A DNA stretch of 64,000 bases from Apostichopus japonicus. Its lineage: Eukaryota > Echinodermata > Holothuroidea > Aspidochirotida > Stichopodidae. The number at the start of each line of letters is the position of its first letter. Position 1 is the first letter of the stretch. Below the pieces are notes generated by a model. The model was given only the letters and a program-made list of their open reading frames with translations. It had not been told where the DNA came from and searched no databases. A program made the translations under genes and the position numbers. Shown piece after piece: positions 36,621 to 50,300 of the stretch. The DNA lies in the NCBI RefSeq assembly GCF_037975245.1, contig NC_092582.1, positions 16,208,077-16,272,076 of the forward strand, written 5' to 3'.

Positions 36621-37673
36621 GTGAACGTGTAGGTGACGTTCTAAACAGAGATGTTATGAGAAACAGAGTACGATTTTCATATATGATACATTCTAGAAAA
36701 TTCATCTCTATATTCATATATGTTCTAGACCGTTAAAAATCACTGCTACCAATTCAAGTTGTATTTCTATACCACTTATAATAAATTTTTGAGGAATGAC
36801 CTTTAAACACTGCTGAGGTTCATCAGTTAGAGTGGCTGGACTACATCAACATAACATTAGGTCAGTTCCTTGGTTGCAATTATAACACACAGAAAAACAT
36901 GACACTTTTATGGACTCAAAAAGCCATGTTTTGATTCGACGCACTAAAAATATATCAAGGGAATAAAACATGGTGTTGCATATCTTTCCATGGGGCTCAG
37001 TTATTCATACATGAAGTTGAAAAAGATTAGAAAAAAATGCATGTTTTGACGGACTTATTTAGGATTCATAACACAAAATATTAAAACATTTATATTTTAG
37101 GCCTGTACTGAGGAGCTGATTTTTAGTTGGGTCAAGACTCGAATTGCTTACATGAACTTTCATAGTTATGTTTGTATATATTAGAACAAATCACGATGCA
37201 ACAAGTAAAACAATAGATGTGAGGATACTGACCGAGAAGCACATGCCCAAGCAAACATCTCTGCCTTAAAGGAGCATTCGATTCTGAGTGTGATGTATAC
37301 AACGCTGCCCCCGATTGACGTTGAAGATAGTCCATCCCGTGCCCGCATGTGCACATCACTGATCAGAAGAGTGGAGGTCGACTTCCAGAAACTCGGGGAA
37401 TATTGAGAAATTTCGCCCTACTAGGTTTGCTTCGAAATGAGAATTTTCATGTTTGCAAAAATTTAACATCTTAACTTTGGGGACCATGCAGGCTGTGGAG
37501 GAACTGCTGTACTGAGGGCTTACAGCTAGTGGACTGGGAACAAGACCCCCACCCCACCCCCTCCCTCCACATTCACCCCTCACCACCAGTTAGTACGGTA
37601 TGTGGTTAAAAAGGCACTGTGTTACAACTCTGGAGAAAAGGTGAGGCTGAGTGAGCGATCTATGATAAATGGT

Positions 37674-37840
37674 TCTAGGACAATTTCCCGCTGGACAACT
37701 GCCCCCTGAACAACTGCCCCCTGACAATTGCCCCTCGGGACAATTTCCCCCTGGAAACTGCCCCACGGACAATTGCCCCCAGGACAACTGCCCCCGGACA
37801 ACTGCCCCCGGACAATTTCCCCCTGGACTATTGCACACTG
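37674..37840 (+). repeat. Minisatellite, GGACAA(C/T)TGCCCCC-type unit
   Basis: About ten imperfect 13-18 bp units near GGACAACTGCCCCC are seen. The reverse complement of the same unit forms the array at 40190-40340. Confidence 0.85.
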
Positions 37841-39640
37841 GAAATTCGAATCCCTGTAACTGTTTTTATTTTGTAGTTATTCTCACATATGGTTTTTTTT
37901 TATAGACCACATACACCTACCTGAGTCATATTTAAAGGGACGCACAAGGGCAGCACTGGTCAGTTTTCCTATTAGTTATATTGCTTGTCTGACAACAGGG
38001 AAATTCTGCTGCCGTTTAAAGATGAGGTGGATGTAGGCCTATGTAGTCTATAACCAGAATTGCAATGCACGATGCATTGTGGTTTCTTGCCTTTTTTTCT
38101 TGTTTCTTTAGCTAAAGTAATTACAGCAAATTTGTTGAGCTTTTGTGTTGAGGAGGGTTCATCTACTCATTTTAGGGCATCATGTAATGTTCCAAGTATG
38201 ACTTCAATACAACTTGTTGTAGTCAAATTACTATGATTATGAACTTTTCAGCATAATCAAGTTATAAATATGCACATATCAAATTTAACACACATCATCA
38301 TGTAGGCTACCCGTTATCTACCAACTCTTTCGTATCAAGCATGAATATATTTTCATTGCAGCAGTATTTCGATTTCAAGGATTATGACGCTTGACTCTCT
38401 GTGACCTCATTCATAATAATGAAATGAGCACAAAAACAAACAAAAAACAATAGGGTTCTTGTACTCAGTATATGGCGCATCTATGTACCAGCTATGACTG
38501 CAATCCAACTTGTAGTTGTTGAGTACCGTATTTACGACTAAAATGTTACATACATGCACACACGTGTTTGGCTATGCTACCGAGGACTCACACACATAAG
38601 TCCTCGGTCAAATAGTGTGTGAACATGTGTCAAATCCTCGCTACAATAGTAACGTACAACAAACAACACACTCCAAAGAAAACCAAAAATTATGTTTCAT
38701 AGACCTTCCGAAAACTTGCCCCAAAAGCAAATAGAGGGCAGTAGGTGGCATTAGAGATCGTTCTAGCACTATTGCGACCGACGACCCACTTTAGGTCCTC
38801 GGTCGTCACAGTTCAGTGATTTAACAATTGCAAGTTGAAGAACACACGCATACCTACACACGCCGTGTTGACTTTGTCAAGGAATCAAAAACATACGTGA
38901 GACTTAAGAATCATTAACATGTCAGGTCCACAAACGTCTGTCTGACATGTTAGTGATAACAAGAAATGAAAATAAACACATAATTCGCTCTTGAAAATTA
39001 AGGCTTTATTCAGAAACCCTTAAAGAAAACTAATAATTACAGTATTCTGTCGTCTAAATACAAACTTTCTCTTGACAGCCTCATTCCACCTAGGACTTCA
39101 CGCCAAAAGTCTATCTAAGATACTGAAAAGTAGTACTGCAGTATTCACTCTTCAACATGTTAAAAATATTTATAAACTCTTTGAATAACATTTAAACTTA
39201 GTGAAAATACAAGCTCTCTCTCGACAGCCTCAGTCCACCTACGACTACACGCCAACAGCCTATCTACACTCATAAAAAGATGGTTAAAATATAAATGTAG
39301 TATGGGATACAAACAATTTGTTGGATAAGTTTTACTAAAAATTGGTGAAGTGCAAGGTTTGCACTTATTCCAATAAATAGGCAATTGCATGTGTGGTGTG
39401 TTGTTATCTTGTCTTATGATTTTTTTTTAAAAGGGACAGTTCCAAATCGGAAACAGTTTCTGACGTGGAGGTTAACGGGTTAGCACTGTAGTCGGTAACC
39501 CCTTTTTACCATGAAACAAAAAAAAATCCTCAGCACCCAGCCACAAAATTCAGGCTTGGCGCCAACCGTGCGACACACCTGCATAATCTGGGCTTGGAAC
39601 ATTTAAAGTAATAGTCCCGCTTAATTAGAATGACTAGACA

Positions 39641-40173
39641 TAGGGTGTTACTAAAACGAATGACAATTGCGTTACACATAACGAATGACAATATATTGTA
39701 CACACTAAAAAATTGCGTTGACTAAAACGAATGACAGTGAATGACAGCACAGGGGGCCCCCTGGCGGAAATTTTCCCCAAAAATATATATCAGTTTCAAA
39801 CATACCAATTAGCCAGCACCTAACCATTACTTCAGTTGTCTTTCTATATAAATCTACAGAGGTAAATGTCAAAAGCACAGCACTCAAGCGCATTCTCACT
39901 CAAAAACTTTCCCTGTGGTTTAGGCTATCCGTAAATTACACCAAAACCCTGCAACCACGTAACATGCGATTTTCCTCAAATCATTTTTGCGCAGAAAACC
40001 AATAACCGCATTTACTCCACTCAATTAATCATTCTATCTCCACTCACCACCGTCCTTCGTTGTCATTCGTTGTCATTCGCTGTCATTCGCTGTCATTCGC
40101 GAATGATAATTAACCCTGTACAAAGTCAATTGTCATTCGGTCATTCACTGTCATTCGTTTTAGTTTGTCCCTA
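39641..40173. mobile_element. 533-bp inverted-repeat element, GACA target duplication
   Basis: The inverted ends share TAGGG, five variable bases, then CTAAAACGAATGACA. They are flanked by GACA at 39637-39640 and 40174-40177. Multiple GAATGACA / TGTCATTC motifs cluster inside both ends. No frame is present. The 4-bp duplication could be chance; the superfamily is unknown. Confidence 0.6.
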
Positions 40174-40189
40174 GACATACTATAGTCCT

Positions 40190-40340
40190 GTAGTCTGGGA
40201 GAAAATTGTCCTTGCACCTGGGGGTAATATTCCGGGAGCAAATGTCTGGGTGGGAGTTGTCTGGGGCAATTTTCCTGGGGTAATTGTCCAGGGGGCAATA
40301 GTCCGGGGGCAGTTGTCGGGGGGGGGGGTAATTGTCCGTT
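40190..40340 (-). repeat. Minisatellite, inverted copy of the 37.7-kb array
   Basis: Units such as GGGGGCAGTTGTC and GGGGTAATTGTCC are the reverse complement of the 37674-37840 unit. The two arrays face each other about 2.4 kb apart. Confidence 0.8.
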
Positions 40341-43300
40341 GTAAGAAGAGGGTGAGGTTTCAAGACATTTGAACAATTGTAGTCACTATGATGTATAGGT
40401 CGTAGTTAGTAGTAGGCTTAATTCGAAGATGGTTATCATGGTGGGGTGGGGCTTATATGTTATGTATGAATATTTTGCTACATTCACGTTGTATAATCAC
40501 GTTATTTGCTTCACAGTATTCCGACATTACCTTTTGCGATCGGGATCGGTCGGATCAAAAGGCGAGACAAAATGACCATGAAAATGACTTTCAGCGTTCG
40601 TATAAGCCGAAATCGCGTGATGTATTGAATAATCATAACCTTTTAAGTCCCGCCTATCCCGTCAAGATTGAATATCACATATATAGGCCTATAAACATTT
40701 TGAATACCCAAAACTTATTAAACTTGTCAATTTTCTGTCAACATTATTGGGCTAGTTTATAATCTCCCACGCAGACCGTAACTAAATTCTAAATTATGCC
40801 ATTTGTTTTTCTTAACTAATAAATAACTATTGCATATTCATATCAATATCCTAACCGTATCAACAATGACCATGTGCTTTCAGGGTTACTACTCTCGGGC
40901 CCTGTTCTGTGTACAATGCATGGGATTACAAGTTCGTAACTAATGCAGCGTAACCTATACAACCCTACAGGAACAGAAACCGAGATAAATTTGTAAATGA
41001 CTTTGTCAACACCGGTTGACTTCGTGCTGATAACTTCAATTTAAGTAAGTGGCATTAATTAAGCTGAGAACGAATAGGAATGCTGATAGTAAGCTCGTAT
41101 TTATCATACTTACTTCAGGGTGAGTCAGGAATTTATCAGTTTGTTGATTTTCATCGTAACTACCTTTGGACTCAGTGTAAACTGTTTTAGTACAGCAAAC
41201 CTAAGTTTAGGCTATTGTAAGTTCAAAAATCCAGATAACTTTTTTCTTGAATTGGAGTGGTTGTTGTTATTTGTTAATCTCATGAAGTCACAGTTAGAAA
41301 AGCACAAGCTAAGCATGGCATCCAGAATGCCTTTCCATGCGCTAGCCTATGAGTATGACTGAATACTGGTTTAGGCCTAGTATTTGTTACTGTGGCAAAA
41401 CCGCTACTGTAACTGTAAGTTAGGCTAGCCTAGGTAATAAGTATTCTTTACTGCGTAGGCCCAGGCCTACAGACTGTTACTTGTTAGTTCACATCTAGGC
41501 TATAGGCCAGACTGTAGCACAGGCTACTGTAAGTCAAGTGTAACTGTAAGCGATAGTGATACAGCATAGTCAAGGTCATTCCCCATAGCCCAGGGCTAGC
41601 TTTCTATTACAGGCCTAACTGTAACACATGCATTGTATTTGTAACTGGTTGTCATTAATCTAGCCTAGCCAATCGGCAATTGTGGGTTAGGCCAGTAGCA
41701 AGTAACAGTTATATCTTCACTAGCTATAGCCTAGGCCAACTGTTTTGGTGCATTACAGTTGGCCTGAATGATCTTGTAATACCTTGCTAACAAAGCATTT
41801 TAATCCCTTAACCAAGGAATTTGACTTTGCCAGTAGGTGAGTTCCAAGGATTTTGAATTTGACGTATTATGATCACTTGTTTCCAAATCCACTGACCTCA
41901 ATCCGGAGGCTACAAAGTGAATTATTTTTAACAAAATCAGTGCAAGAAAAGCAAATGACTCACAGGTATGTGTGAAATGTGTCCTTAGAATGGCACTCTC
42001 TCTCTCTGATGCTGGAACATTGAGAAAGAGAGACATTAGGTTATGGTGCTACAGTAGGCATGGAGGTTGCGTCGTAAAATACGCAGCCTAACACACATAC
42101 AGCCAGTACACTTATGGTACCGTTATGAAAGGAAAGGTCAGTACATCTGCCTGCACATGAGTCGGATTGACTGTTTTTCATATCAACCAAAACAATGACA
42201 ATGACCATACACTATGTTTTTGATTTGAAGGTGTAGTGACCGAGCAATAACAGAACAAACTAAAACACATGCAACCAACAAAGAATGACACAAGACAAGT
42301 TGACAGCTTGGATGCTGGAGGAGCTCGGATTTGTATTATCCTCTTGTAACATCATCTCCAACATACATAACAAATTAACACTCACATAAACCAACACCCT
42401 AGTATAATACAATCCTATTGGTAGGTGGAAGACCACTGACCACTCCCACTAGGTCATTCCATCTCTCACAAACATCTACACCTGTATAACATGTGATATC
42501 ACACCAGAGTGTGTGCACCTGGGTACTCTCCAATTGACCTGGCTATAACAACTTCCAAACATAACTCAACTTACAGTGTAAACAATAGACAGAATACCAA
42601 CAATGCCATAGATGGCTATCCTCAGTGGACTAGAACAAACAGTGACCAGAATAGTCTAATAAATGCCAGCAAGTACAAAAGACTGGCCAAAGATAAGATA
42701 AATAAGCTAGGACCCTACAAAGGTTTCATTCACTTAATCTCAGCAAATGAGCCAACATTTTGTGAAAAGTGTAAAAATGGTGTGTAATAGAGTTAGAGAT
42801 TGATTTAGTTGATATGTTCATAATGAAATGCATATTGGAGATTCAATTACTTTGGTAATGGTCTCGCTTGCTGAGACACATTAGCTATACAGTGTACATG
42901 AGCTCCATGGTAAAACCATTTTTTACAGCATTAATAAAACGTTAGAAAATGGTACATTATTGCAATAGATAGTCTGAAATCTTCTTGCCTTGCCTTTTGT
43001 TTTATACTGAACAATAGCGATTGCAGTCTTGATTTGAGAAGAAATTGTAGTACAATGCACACAGATGCTTTTAGTATTTAAAGTAAAAATCAGGAAATAT
43101 GTACAATCTCTCATAAAATGTTGTGGTCATTCACACAACGTAGAAATCTGCCTTGGTGTATGTGTAACATAGACATTTTTGTAATAAAATAAAGGATAAA
43201 CGAAAAACAAAATTTGTAACTGCTGTATTATAGAAGTCTATACCTTTCCACATAATTGTATGTTGAACCTTGGGAACTTTCATGATATTACTGTAATTCC

Positions 43301-43570
43301 AAACGAATGGACCATTAAAAGAGTTTCACGTCTGTGACACTTGCTTAACTTTGCAATAACTCAACAACGGAGGGATGGATATTTGTCATACTTACTTTGT
43401 AGATGTATTATAGTGAGGAGGTCGCCCTATTGTTTTTGGCACTGACCCTTTGAATATTAATGAGGTTATGGGTCAAACGTAAAAATCTTTACATTGCAAT
43501 AACTTCAAAACCTGAAGTCCGGTTGTAGCCAGACATAGTATACAGTTGTTGGTTAATTTCTGGTACTGTA

Positions 43571-43810
43571 CATGTTGGCCTAAAAGTTTTGGGACCATCT
43601 GGGCCCCAAAAAATTCCAGGTGGGCCCAAATTTTATTTCCACCTCAAATACATTTTGGAACACATTTTCTGGATCCAAATTTGGGGGGGCCCAATAAGTT
43701 TGGAACCAGTTTGGCCCACAAATTTGGGGATTCAATTTTGGGGGGACAAATACATCTTTTAGCCAGTTTGTTTGAGTCAAATAGTTTTGGGACCATTTAG
43801 ACCCCAACGT
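43571..43810. repeat. Degenerate GGGCCC / TTTGGG repeat
   Basis: Imperfect units built on TTTTGGGACCATnTGG and TTTGGGGGG recur; the first and last (43583 and 43788) are most alike. Frames through both strands are low-complexity artefacts. Confidence 0.55.
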
Positions 43811-44344
43811 TTATTGGCCCCAATGTTACAGTTAGATCCTTGAAAGTCATGCAAACGTCGGAAAATTTTGGATCCTCAAATGTGTACTGTACAAACCATG
43901 ACTTTAATTAGAGGACCAAAATGGTTTTCAGTCGACATTTTGAGCAGCTCAAGTTAGACATAGCAATATCTTAACTACTTTATGATAGCTTTAGAACATG
44001 CCCATTTATGTGAAGTTGATACTATACATTCATTTGATCAACTATGATATTGGGTGAAGACATACAACTCTTATTCCACAAAGCAAGGAACCATAGTGCC
44101 CGTTGGGCTATTGCTTGAAATGAAACTGGACAATATAGATCAGCTTTCAGTTTCAAATATTTTGAGCAAATTTGTCAAAATCAACTCAAGAAGGTGTTTT
44201 GACTCCTTTTTTTTTGTTTTGTTTTTGTGAGAGACAAATGTCATCCAGGTTATCACTTGAACAGACTTACTAGAACTCTTTGTCTTTGTTGTGTTTAAAC
44301 ATCAACAGGTAAACAAATCGGTGCAAAGGTCAACAGAGATATAC

Positions 44345-47300
44345 ATGCCATCAATCGACAGGACCTTGTTCCGAGCTGCTAGGGTATTGAACGTTTTGGT
44401 GAGCTACTTGCCAGGAGGAATTCTCAGGATGGTGCTGAAGTGGGCAGCCTTCGCCGGGCTGGCAGCCATACTGCGCGGTTACGTGGAGCTCAACTACTGG
44501 CAGACAGCCGCTGGGGTGTTTGCTGTTTATTTAGCCACGGGAGGATGGAGATTCACTTGGGTCGTCATCAGGACTTTACCAAGAGATATCAGGTGAGTAC
44601 CGTTAACACATGTTGGTCGACTGTGAAGCTACAATGTACAGTAGTAGTACAGTATCTCCCCCCTCTGAGTGATAAAAACTGCGGGGAACAATTTATCCGT
44701 TTTCCCATCTCAAAATGCTATTCAAAATGGGCAAACTTGCTGCACAATTTTGTGGACATTTATGCGTAGGGAATGTCATTTTGTGAATCTGCGATGTCAT
44801 AGTGCCAATCCGATCTGAAACAGGTCCTTTAACTTTCTCTTTGTGTTTCGTTTGAAATTTTCCCGGTAAAATGTTTAAACAATGTTGACACTGAAACCAA
44901 ATGCCATCATAATGAGGTTTCGGAACAGCATCGAAAGAGATTCAAAATTTTAGATTCGGAATTTGTGAAGCGTATCACCACGACAGAAAATAAACATCGT
45001 AGCAAAATTTAAAAAACAAAAGGACATGTGACTCGATGATGTCATATTTAGACTTGATCAAGTCTTCAGCCTGGTGTGTGAAGGATCATCAAATCTGTGA
45101 TATCTCTCCAATGGAATACAATAGGAATAATGTAGGAATGCAACTTAGGTATTCATGTACATCAAATAACAATGGTTGAAATATTCTGTGTCAGCTATTA
45201 AGATGCAATACTGTTGTTACATCCAATGTAACGAAATATTGTCATTTCACAGACAACTAATATCTTGTACAAATTTAGATGAGGCACGGTAAATTGTAGT
45301 AAGTTTTGGAAATCCCTAGCAAAAATCTGTTGAATCTATTTTTTTTTAACAATCCTTGACTAAAATTTAATGTGTACTGTTTTGGTTTGCCATGACATCA
45401 TATTCATTCATGTTTGTTTTCTCTTCTTTGCAGGGCTTTAGTGGTTCTGTTGAGACTAACGTATCGTCTCACTGGCCTCCATAGACAAAAGAAACTGGTT
45501 CACGATGTCTTTCGCGATAACGTTAAGAAGCACCCAGATAAGGTGAGCCATCATAGCAGGGTGGCTGGCTGAGATGCAAGCGGCTAGGGCCCACCGATTT
45601 TCTGCTTCACAGGAATACATAGAGAATCCCATTTTCCATTTTTGTATTCCGCAGAATTCTGCGTTTCTACTCGCTTAATTTAGATATAAAATGCTGATTC
45701 GTTCAGGCCTCAAAATCAAGAATAGTTACCGGTTAAGTGCCCAGTGGATTTTAATGTTGCCAGTAGGACGAAAAGGCACTGGCATTTTTCTGCCATGGCA
45801 AAACTGATGTTGCTTATAAATATATTTGTATTAATTAGTTCAAGGAACATGCAACTGGGAATTTGATTTAGGCAGCAAGTTTTTTATGCACTTCCAAGTT
45901 TTATTAGCCAAAAAAAAAAGAAGAAAAAAAACCTCCCAACTCTAGTTTCATATACATAGCATGATTATTAAAAAAAAAAAAAATTCTTTGAATCTTTATA
46001 AACTAATTTTTTAAACAGTAAAATTGTTGTAGTAAGATACAAGAGGTAGACAAACTTGATTATTCAAGAACAGAAAGGTTTTTTCCATCGGCGATAAGAA
46101 TGTACTGCTGTACGAGGTGTTGAACAGTGATTAACATGATCCAATTGGAGTGGTATGTGCTTACGGTTAGAGAGAAACTAAGTACTGTAACATTACCTCG
46201 CATGTCACATTATGCACATTAATGCACTCTTTCTCCCAGCTGTACCTTTGACTTTGTAATTTGACTGCATACACTATTTGCCAAATTGTTCAAATGATAA
46301 AGTGATAAAGACGTAGGGTTAACCAAACATTTGTTAAGTTTAGGAGATAACTGACTATCAATTAGACCCTAAATTAAATCATTATCAGGAATAGACTACA
46401 ATTAGTGGTCTTTGATTCCCATTATCTCATTTCAAACTGATAAATATCACACAGCGTTTGTTGCCATCACAGTCGCAATGATACAGGCACTTTAATTAAA
46501 AAGACTGCTAGATATGTTTTATCATAGTTTCCTGATTGAGCTAAGGAGAGAAGGGTTTTCGACTTTATATGCATATTCATGTCTTAAAATTGTTAGGATT
46601 GCTTAGTTTGCAGCTTTCTACAATTCTACAAATTTAACTACTTTACCTAATATCTCATACCGTTCCTCACTTCCCAGACGTAGAAATTAACAGTTTTAGC
46701 GTAAAAAAATGAAACGTGCGTTAGATAATCTAGTTTGCACTGCCACGCATCGGTCACTATCATGATGTTGATGTTTGTGTATTGAAAAGTAAAAGAATTA
46801 CAAAAAAAACTTCACTTTTTTTTTCTTTCTAATGGCAAACTGCAACGTCCATTTGTATTTAGCCAAGTAAAAAGCCTGCTTTCTCCAAGACACCACCCCT
46901 GCCTGCCTGTTCATAACGTGGCTTTCATTCAGTCGGTTGCGAGGATTACAAAGTGCAGGAATGAAATATTCATGTGTACAGGGAAACAATTTATCCAGTA
47001 TCGGCATCGCAAAATGCTGTTCTAAATAAGTGGTGAAGTTGCTATACAATTGCGTAAAGATGTATGTACAGTAGTTTTCTACACAGGAACTATATTATTC
47101 AGTGAGAGAAGCAAAAAAAACAAATTCTGAGCCTCTCGAAAATGCTACGCAATCTTTGAACATGAAATTATCCCATGGTGTACTTACAGAAATAAGGTCA
47201 TTCCATCTGTCAACTTGTCAATCTGCTTTGTTTCGAAACTTTCTTTTTATCCCTCTCCCTCTCTCTGTCACTCTGTAGATTGCCTTCATCCAGGAGGAAC

Positions 47301-50300
47301 AAAAGTGGACCTTCAGAGAAATGGACAACATCACCAGCAAAATCGGCAATTACTTCTTCGAGAGAGGTTACAGGAGCGGAGACGCCGTCGCTATCTTCAT
47401 GGATAACACCCCCGAGGTGGTCTTTCTATGGCTAGGCCTCTCCAAGATTGGTGTCGTCTCCGCTTTAATCAACTTTAGCCTTAAGAAGGAAGGGTTCGCC
47501 CATTGCGTGACTGTCTCAAAAGCTAGGGCACTGATTTTCTCGTCTAAGCTGGTGGACGGTAAGCACCTTTAAAAGAAAAAAAAGATATTATCTTGCCCAT
47601 TTTTATAACAGTAATTCTGCTTTTCTCAAGAGCCTTAAAAATAGGACTTGTAAAAAAAACTTGAAATGAGCGATGTTCCTCCCAAAACAGTCGTAAAAAA
47701 CATTTCGTAAAAATGGCAAATGCCTTTGAAAACATTTAAAGCATTGTGTTTTGAGGCATCCGTTATAACTTTGTATGGCCAGTTTAACATGTCTTCATTC
47801 AAGCTGCAGCATTGTGTTAAATTTGCTGTTTTCTAGTGGTTATAATTTTGGAGAAAGCACCCCCAAAAAAATAAGTTCTGCTGTTTTTAATGTGCGACAG
47901 TATAAGCACAGGGAATACACAGGGAATACACAGGGAATACTGGAACAAGGCATTAGAAGTAAGCTGGCAGTCCAGTCCTGATTGATAGCCAGGCAAATAT
48001 CTCTGTTAGTTTGAGTGGTATCCTAAACTTATAGTTGAATATTAGATGAGAATATGAGATGTTCCAAATCATGTAGTTACAAACTGAGGCTTAGTACAGC
48101 TTTTACATAAATCTGTTGCTGAATTTTTGTAATGACTTCCCTCCGACACTTAAAAAACCAGATTACATTAAGGTAAAGTATGTTCAACGTAATGAAATGA
48201 TCAAGGAAGTTTCTTAAATAAAAAAAAGCAGTGAAATGTCCTCAGCTGTCAAAGTAAGAGAATTCTTGGCCTCCCAACTCTATGACGAATGTATACATTT
48301 TTCGACGACAGGAGGCTGTTACAAGTCTTTAAATAATAATAATATTCCTCTTTTATATAGCGCTTTATACCAGCAATAGGTCTCAAAGCACTTTAGAGAC
48401 GATATGTTTACCCCTGGTAAATGATAACCTGTCCCAGAGACAATCCCTCTAGGCGGCTGCAGTTATATACTGCGCCCAAGTCTTAATAATAATAATAATA
48501 ATAATAATATTCCACTTTTATATAGCACTTTATACAAGCAATAGGTCTCAAAGCAAGCTTTACAAACGATATGTTACCCCTGGTCAATGATAACCTGTCC
48601 CAGAGACATCCCTCCAGGCAGCTGCAGTTATATACTGCGCCCAATGACAAGTTACCTCACAGGTACCCAATTAACCGCTAGGTTGAGAGAGGCAATTGAG
48701 ATAACGCATCTTGCCCAAGGACACAACGTATTGAACTAGTCTTGTTAGGTATCAATGGACACAAACTATGTGTGGTAAGAGTGAAGAGACTTGTATCGAC
48801 CATTTCTTCTGCTCTCCTTGCAGTGGTGGACGAGGGCGTTTCTAGATTAAGCCCATCCATGGATTTCTTCTGTCTAGGATCTCTTTCATCTAAGCCAAAT
48901 TTTGCTTTCACCGACTTGGAGAGCGTGCTCGGATCTACCTCTGCCCTTCCTCCACCCATCATCGATGGGAGGAGACCCACAGGTATTTCAGTTTTGCAGT
49001 CTTCAAAGACACTTCTTTCTTTATCATTTTGCAATACTCTTTTTTGGTTTTGATGATAATCGTAAGCTTTACATTCATGATGGCGTATGTATTTGTGTGC
49101 GTTTGTGACGGCCAGCTCATATACACGATGTCTGAAGAAGGGAAGGTCGGACCAAATTTATATTTGGTGTGTAGAAGTATTACTTGTTTTTGTGGAGGTC
49201 AAAGGTCAATTGGGGTCACCGTGGGTAAAATTAAGATAAACAAACATACTTCTACTGACATTTCCCTCATTTAGCTTCCTGTATCCCTTGCTCAAATATA
49301 ATGCAATTAAAAAGAAGCCTAATGTTGTGGGCGAAGGTCAATGGTAGTTTGAGTTCACCATGGGTCAAATTGTGAAAACCATGTTTCACACAACATTTCA
49401 ACAAGGACAGATGTCATATTAAGTATGTTGATGTATCACATTTAGTACAAGAAGCCTGTTGTTGAGGTCAATCCATTTTTGCACTCTGGTTTTAAGAACT
49501 GGTAGTCCGATGGACAATCATACAAAATGGTGAAAGTGTTCTGTGCTACAAGGCCTGGAACAATATGCTATGAGGTTGATGCTTGTTAAGTTATTTTTTG
49601 AGCACTATCGATTGCCTGCAAAAAGAAATGAAGGTTTCCATAGAAACTTGCAAACAGTCTGTTCCAGGTACTGTAGTAACACTTCTTGAAAAGAACTTGG
49701 GTTCTGTAGATCGCCACTCACAAATATTTGTATTTTCTTGAAATTGTCTGACTAACTGAATGTCATTATCGTGCACTTAACTTGCCAAACCCTTCGCCAG
49801 CCAATCCCCCCACCCAACCCTCATCTTTGCTTCTATATTGTTGCTAAAATTTTCAATTTGTATTGTTGTTATTTTCTCTGCTTTTTCAGATCTTCTTTTG
49901 TACATATATACTTCAGGCACAACAGGACTACCTAAAGGTGCAAAAATAACACATTCCAGGTACGGTTAGAATTTGTCTAAAGTACTGTCAATTCTAAGTT
50001 TTCATGATATCTTTATTGTTACCATTTTGTATAGTTGAGTTTGTGGATAGCATAGATCTGTAAAAGACTTCTAATCTAACCTGACAAATTACAGTACTTC
50101 TCTCCCTCAACCTCCTAGGTCATTTCAGGTGTTGCATGATTTTTGTGAATTTTTAATTTTTGTGTTTCATTCTGCGTGGATTGTCTGACTTTGGTACTTC
50201 ATAATATCACGGTTGTATGTTAGTTATAATACGAAAATAAGTAGCAAAAGGAATCAAGAAGATTTGTTCCCAATTGACTCTACCTGTTATGAGTTATTAG

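Larger units (their letters stand above)
34750..44308. other. Gene-poor repeat region 5' of sulfotransferase B and FATP
   Basis: No coding gene is supported. Frames at 40457-40762, 41120-41362 and 42509-42787 are short and unrecognised. The region holds microsatellites, an inverted tRNA-like repeat, two opposed minisatellites, a 533-bp inverted-repeat element, a TAGGCCTA-rich stretch (41370-41720) and a degenerate GGGCCC/TTTGGG repeat (43571-43810). The promoters of sulfotransferase B (leftward) and FATP (rightward) must lie near its two ends; no clear motif was found. Confidence 0.55.

Noticed and set aside
37590-37905. Pro/Gly/Cys-rich frames on both strands
   Set aside because: They are translations of the GGACAACTGCCCCC minisatellite.
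42509-42787. 92-codon frame ending ...GFIHLISANEPTFCEKCKNGV
   Set aside because: It is somewhat protein-like but has no known family, no splice-site support and no neighbouring exon.
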